In this document: positions 5,585 to 7,462 of the stretch, piece by piece
Layout of the letters: each line of letters opens with the position of its first letter
Numbering within the stretch: the stretch's first letter is position 1
Source: Butyrivibrio sp.
GTDB taxonomy: Bacteria > Bacillota_A > Clostridia > Lachnospirales > Lachnospiraceae
DNA length: 7,462 nt
Direction: 5' to 3'
Assembly (NCBI GenBank): GCA_017996845.1
Contig: JAGOGF010000121.1
Coordinates: 1 to 7,462, forward strand
Notes under the pieces: generated by a model
The model's input: the letters and a program-made list of their open reading frames with translations, nothing else
Told to the model about the DNA's origin: nothing
Database searches by the model: none
Position numbers and translations under genes: made by a program

Positions 5585-6778
5585 TTACTGCATTTCATCC
5601 AAAATGGAACTTCCGATTGTGCCTTCCGGCATACCGATGCCGAAATTGTCGGCAATGGTTGCTCCAATCACTGCAAACGTATCTTTTTCAGGAAGTGGTC
5701 CGTTTCCGATAAATGACTTGGAGTAAGCCAGAAACGGTACTTTTTCACGGGTATGATCCGTTCCTGTATAAGTCGGATCATTTCCATGATCTGCTGTTAT
5801 CATCAGTAGATCATCTTCTTTCATGCTGCCCAGCAGTTTGCCCAGATTGACATCAAATTTCTCAATCTCCTGCGCATAACCCTGCGGATTTCTTCTGTGT
5901 CCCCAAAGTGCATCAAAATCAACCAGATTGACAAAGCAAAGGCCTTTCCAGTCATCTTTTTCTGCTTCCTCAATGGTCTGTTCCATTCCGTTTACAGAGC
6001 TGGTCGAGTGAATCGCTTCGGTAACACCTTCGGTGACAAAAATATCGTTGATCTTTCCAATAGAAATAACATCATATCCGGCATCTTTGAGTACATTGAG
6101 CGTGGTCGGTCCAAAAGGTTTTATCGCATAGTCATGGCGATTGCTTGTTCTGACAAATTCACCCTTTTTCTTCCCGAGATAGGGTCTTGCAATGACACGT
6201 CCAACCTTCCACTCGTCCTTCATGGTAATCTCACGGGCAATTTCACAGCATCTGTACAGATTTGCAAGATCAAATGTTTCTTCGTTTCCGCAGATTTGCA
6301 GAACAGAGTCCGCAGAAGTATATACGATCATCTTTCCTTCATTAATTTCCTGCTCTGCCAGTTCTTCCAGAATTTCTGTGCCGCTTGCACTCTTATTTCC
6401 GATTACCTTCTTGCCGCAGCGCTCTTCCAGCTCTGCAATCAGTTCCTTCGGAAATCCTGTATCAGTAAATGTCACAAAGGGCTTGGTTGTCAGAAGTCCC
6501 ATCATTTCCCAGTGTCCGGTCATCGTATCCTTGCCTCTGCTTGCCTCTCTTAAAGGGCAATAGTAAGCAATCGGATGCGCTGCAGGAGTTGTATGCTTCA
6601 TTTCTTTTAAATTGGCCAGTCCCATTTTCTCCAGATTGGGAATATGGAAACTGTCTACAGAATCCGCAATATGTCCAAGTGTATCCACGCCGACATCGCC
6701 AAACTCTGCTGAATCAGGCATTGCTCCCATTCCCATGGAATCACATACGATCACAAATACTCTGTTAAATCTGCTCAT
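5585..6778 (-). CDS. deoB: Phosphopentomutase
   Basis: This 397-residue cytoplasmic enzyme of the alkaline phosphatase superfamily interconverts (deoxy)ribose-1-phosphate and (deoxy)ribose-5-phosphate in nucleoside salvage and breakdown. Length is normal for the family. The active-site residues line up with those known from the Bacillus cereus enzyme: D13 in the VCDSMGMG opening, the phosphorylated T85 in [11 protein letters not shown]156 in YTSAD, then D288, H293, D329 and H330 in TADHGND, and H341, which together hold two Mn ions. The cap domain lies between, at roughly 100-215. The ATG at 6778 shares its A with the TGA stop of deoC (TGATG). An AGGA five bases before the start sits inside the deoC coding end, so translation is probably coupled. 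DeoB supplies the substrate for DeoC, which explains the pairing. Nothing appears broken or unusual. Confidence 0.97.
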   Translation of the reverse strand: MSRFNRVFVIVCDSMGMGAMPDSAEFGDVGVDTLGHIADSVDSFHIPNLEKMGLANLKEMKHTTPAAHPIAYYCPLREASRGKDTMTGHWEMMGLLTTKPFVTFTDTGFPKELIAELEERCGKKVIGNKSASGTEILEELAEQEINEGKMIVYTSADSVLQICGNEETFDLANLYRCCEIAREITMKDEWKVGRVIARPYLGKKKGEFVRTSNRHDYAIKPFGPTTLNVLKDAGYDVISIGKINDIFVTEGVTEAIHSTSSVNGMEQTIEEAEKDDWKGLCFVNLVDFDALWGHRRNPQGYAQEIEKFDVNLGKLLGSMKEDDLLMITADHGNDPTYTGTDHTREKVPFLAYSKSFIGNGPLPEKDTFAVIGATIADNFGIGMPEGTIGSSILDEMQ

Positions 6779-7443
6779 CAGTATCCTGTCGCCTCCTGTC
6801 CCTTTACAAGTTTCACGATTCGGCTGGTACCAAGTCTGTCAGCACCAAGTTCGAGGAATTTCTCCGCATCATCCAACGTTGCTATTCCGCCTGCTGCCTT
6901 GATCTTCACATTCTTTCCCACGTGCTCGGCAAACAGTCTGACATCATCAAACGTTGCGCCTGCCGTAGAGAATCCCGTTGAGGTCTTGATATAATCAGCT
7001 CCGGACTGTGTTACGATCTCACACATTTTGATCTTTTCTTCATCTGTCAAAAGACAGGTCTCAATGATTACTTTCAGAATTAATGTTCCGCAGGCTTCCT
7101 TCAGCGCTTTGATCTCTGTGAGAATATCTTCATATCGTCCGTCTTTAAGCCATCCGATATTAATGACCATATCGATCTCGACCGCGCCGTTTGCAATGGC
7201 ATCCTTTGCCTCAAATACCTTTGCTGCAGTTGTGGAATATCCGTTTGGGAACCCGATGACGGTACAGACATTCATCCTGTCTCCCATATATTCCTTTGCC
7301 TGCTTCACGTAACTGGCCGGAATGCAGACGGATGCCGTATGATATTTCATCGCATCGTCACAGATCTGTTTGATCTCTGCCCAGGTAGCCCCCTGCAGCA
7401 GCAGTGTATGGTCTACATGTTTCAACATTTCTTCCGTATTCAT
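6778..7443 (-). CDS. deoC: Deoxyribose-phosphate aldolase
   Basis: This is a 221-residue class I aldolase, a (beta/alpha)8 barrel, that splits 2-deoxyribose-5-phosphate into glyceraldehyde-3-phosphate and acetaldehyde. The Schiff-base lysine is K153 in YIKTSTGF. The proton-relay residues are D91 in the [10 protein letters not shown] segment and K182 in the KIKAAGGI segment. The N-terminal VDHTLL and the phosphate-binding GGI and GADRLGTSR stretches are also as expected. Length matches the short bacterial form. The ATG at 7443 follows an AGGA about ten bases upstream, slightly farther than ideal. No better start is visible. It is the first visible gene of a deoC-deoB pair on the minus strand. 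The 19 bases beyond the start show no promoter, so further nucleoside-uptake or phosphorylase genes may precede it outside the window. Acetaldehyde and triose phosphate feed fermentation. Confidence 0.97.
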   Translation of the reverse strand: MNTEEMLKHVDHTLLLQGATWAEIKQICDDAMKYHTASVCIPASYVKQAKEYMGDRMNVCTVIGFPNGYSTTAAKVFEAKDAIANGAVEIDMVINIGWLKDGRYEDILTEIKALKEACGTLILKVIIETCLLTDEEKIKMCEIVTQSGADYIKTSTGFSTAGATFDDVRLFAEHVGKNVKIKAAGGIATLDDAEKFLELGADRLGTSRIVKLVKGQEATGY

Positions 7444-7462
7444 AACTTTATCATCCTGACTG

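Noticed and set aside
5897..6553. Open frame of 218 codons on the plus strand opposite deoB
   Set aside because: It is fully antisense to a clear phosphopentomutase with all catalytic residues, and its translation shows no recognisable domain.

Overview
The window looks like chromosomal DNA of a strictly anaerobic, low-to-moderate GC Firmicute, most likely a gut Clostridia/Lachnospiraceae-type bacterium. This is inferred from three things: the NuoE/NuoF-like pair of the kind that accompanies [FeFe]-hydrogenases, the AGGAGG-type ribosome binding sites, and the style of the deoC-deoB pair. No rRNA, tRNA, CRISPR array, insertion sequence or phage gene is visible. Six genes are complete, and one (the NuoF-like flavoprotein) runs off the left edge.

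Layout. Bases 1-2294, minus strand: a two-gene NADH-oxidising module, nuoE (2294-1815) followed 11 bases later by nuoF (GTG start at 1803, open to base 1). The two subunits carry FMN and several Fe-S clusters and pass electrons between NAD(H) and a partner, most likely an [FeFe]-hydrogenase encoded just beyond base 1. Bases 2295-2635: an AT-rich divergent promoter region with a minus-strand promoter, an inverted repeat over its -35 box, a weak Rex-like sequence over its -10 box, and two plus-strand TATAAT boxes. Bases 2636-3079, plus: a Nudix hydrolase of the Ap4A-hydrolase type. Bases 3240-3989, plus: a four-helix membrane protein with paired histidines typical of bis-haem ferric-reductase-like proteins, fused to a C-terminal cytochrome b5-like domain predicted to lie outside the membrane. 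A terminator follows at about 4041. Bases 4157-5470, plus: a GAF-GGDEF diguanylate cyclase standing alone between two terminators. Bases 5528-5562: a perfect 16-bp hairpin serving as terminator for the convergent genes on either side. Bases 7443-5585, minus: deoC and deoB, overlapping by one base, for deoxyribonucleoside breakdown.

How the parts work together. DeoB converts deoxyribose-1-phosphate to deoxyribose-5-phosphate, and DeoC splits that into glyceraldehyde-3-phosphate and acetaldehyde. Reoxidising the NADH made in such fermentation is the expected job of the NuoE/NuoF-hydrogenase module, although the two operons are not physically linked. The haem membrane protein is the least understood gene here and the most interesting one: its architecture suggests electron transfer from inside to outside the membrane, with no partner gene visible. 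The diguanylate cyclase has an intact active site and no product-inhibition site.
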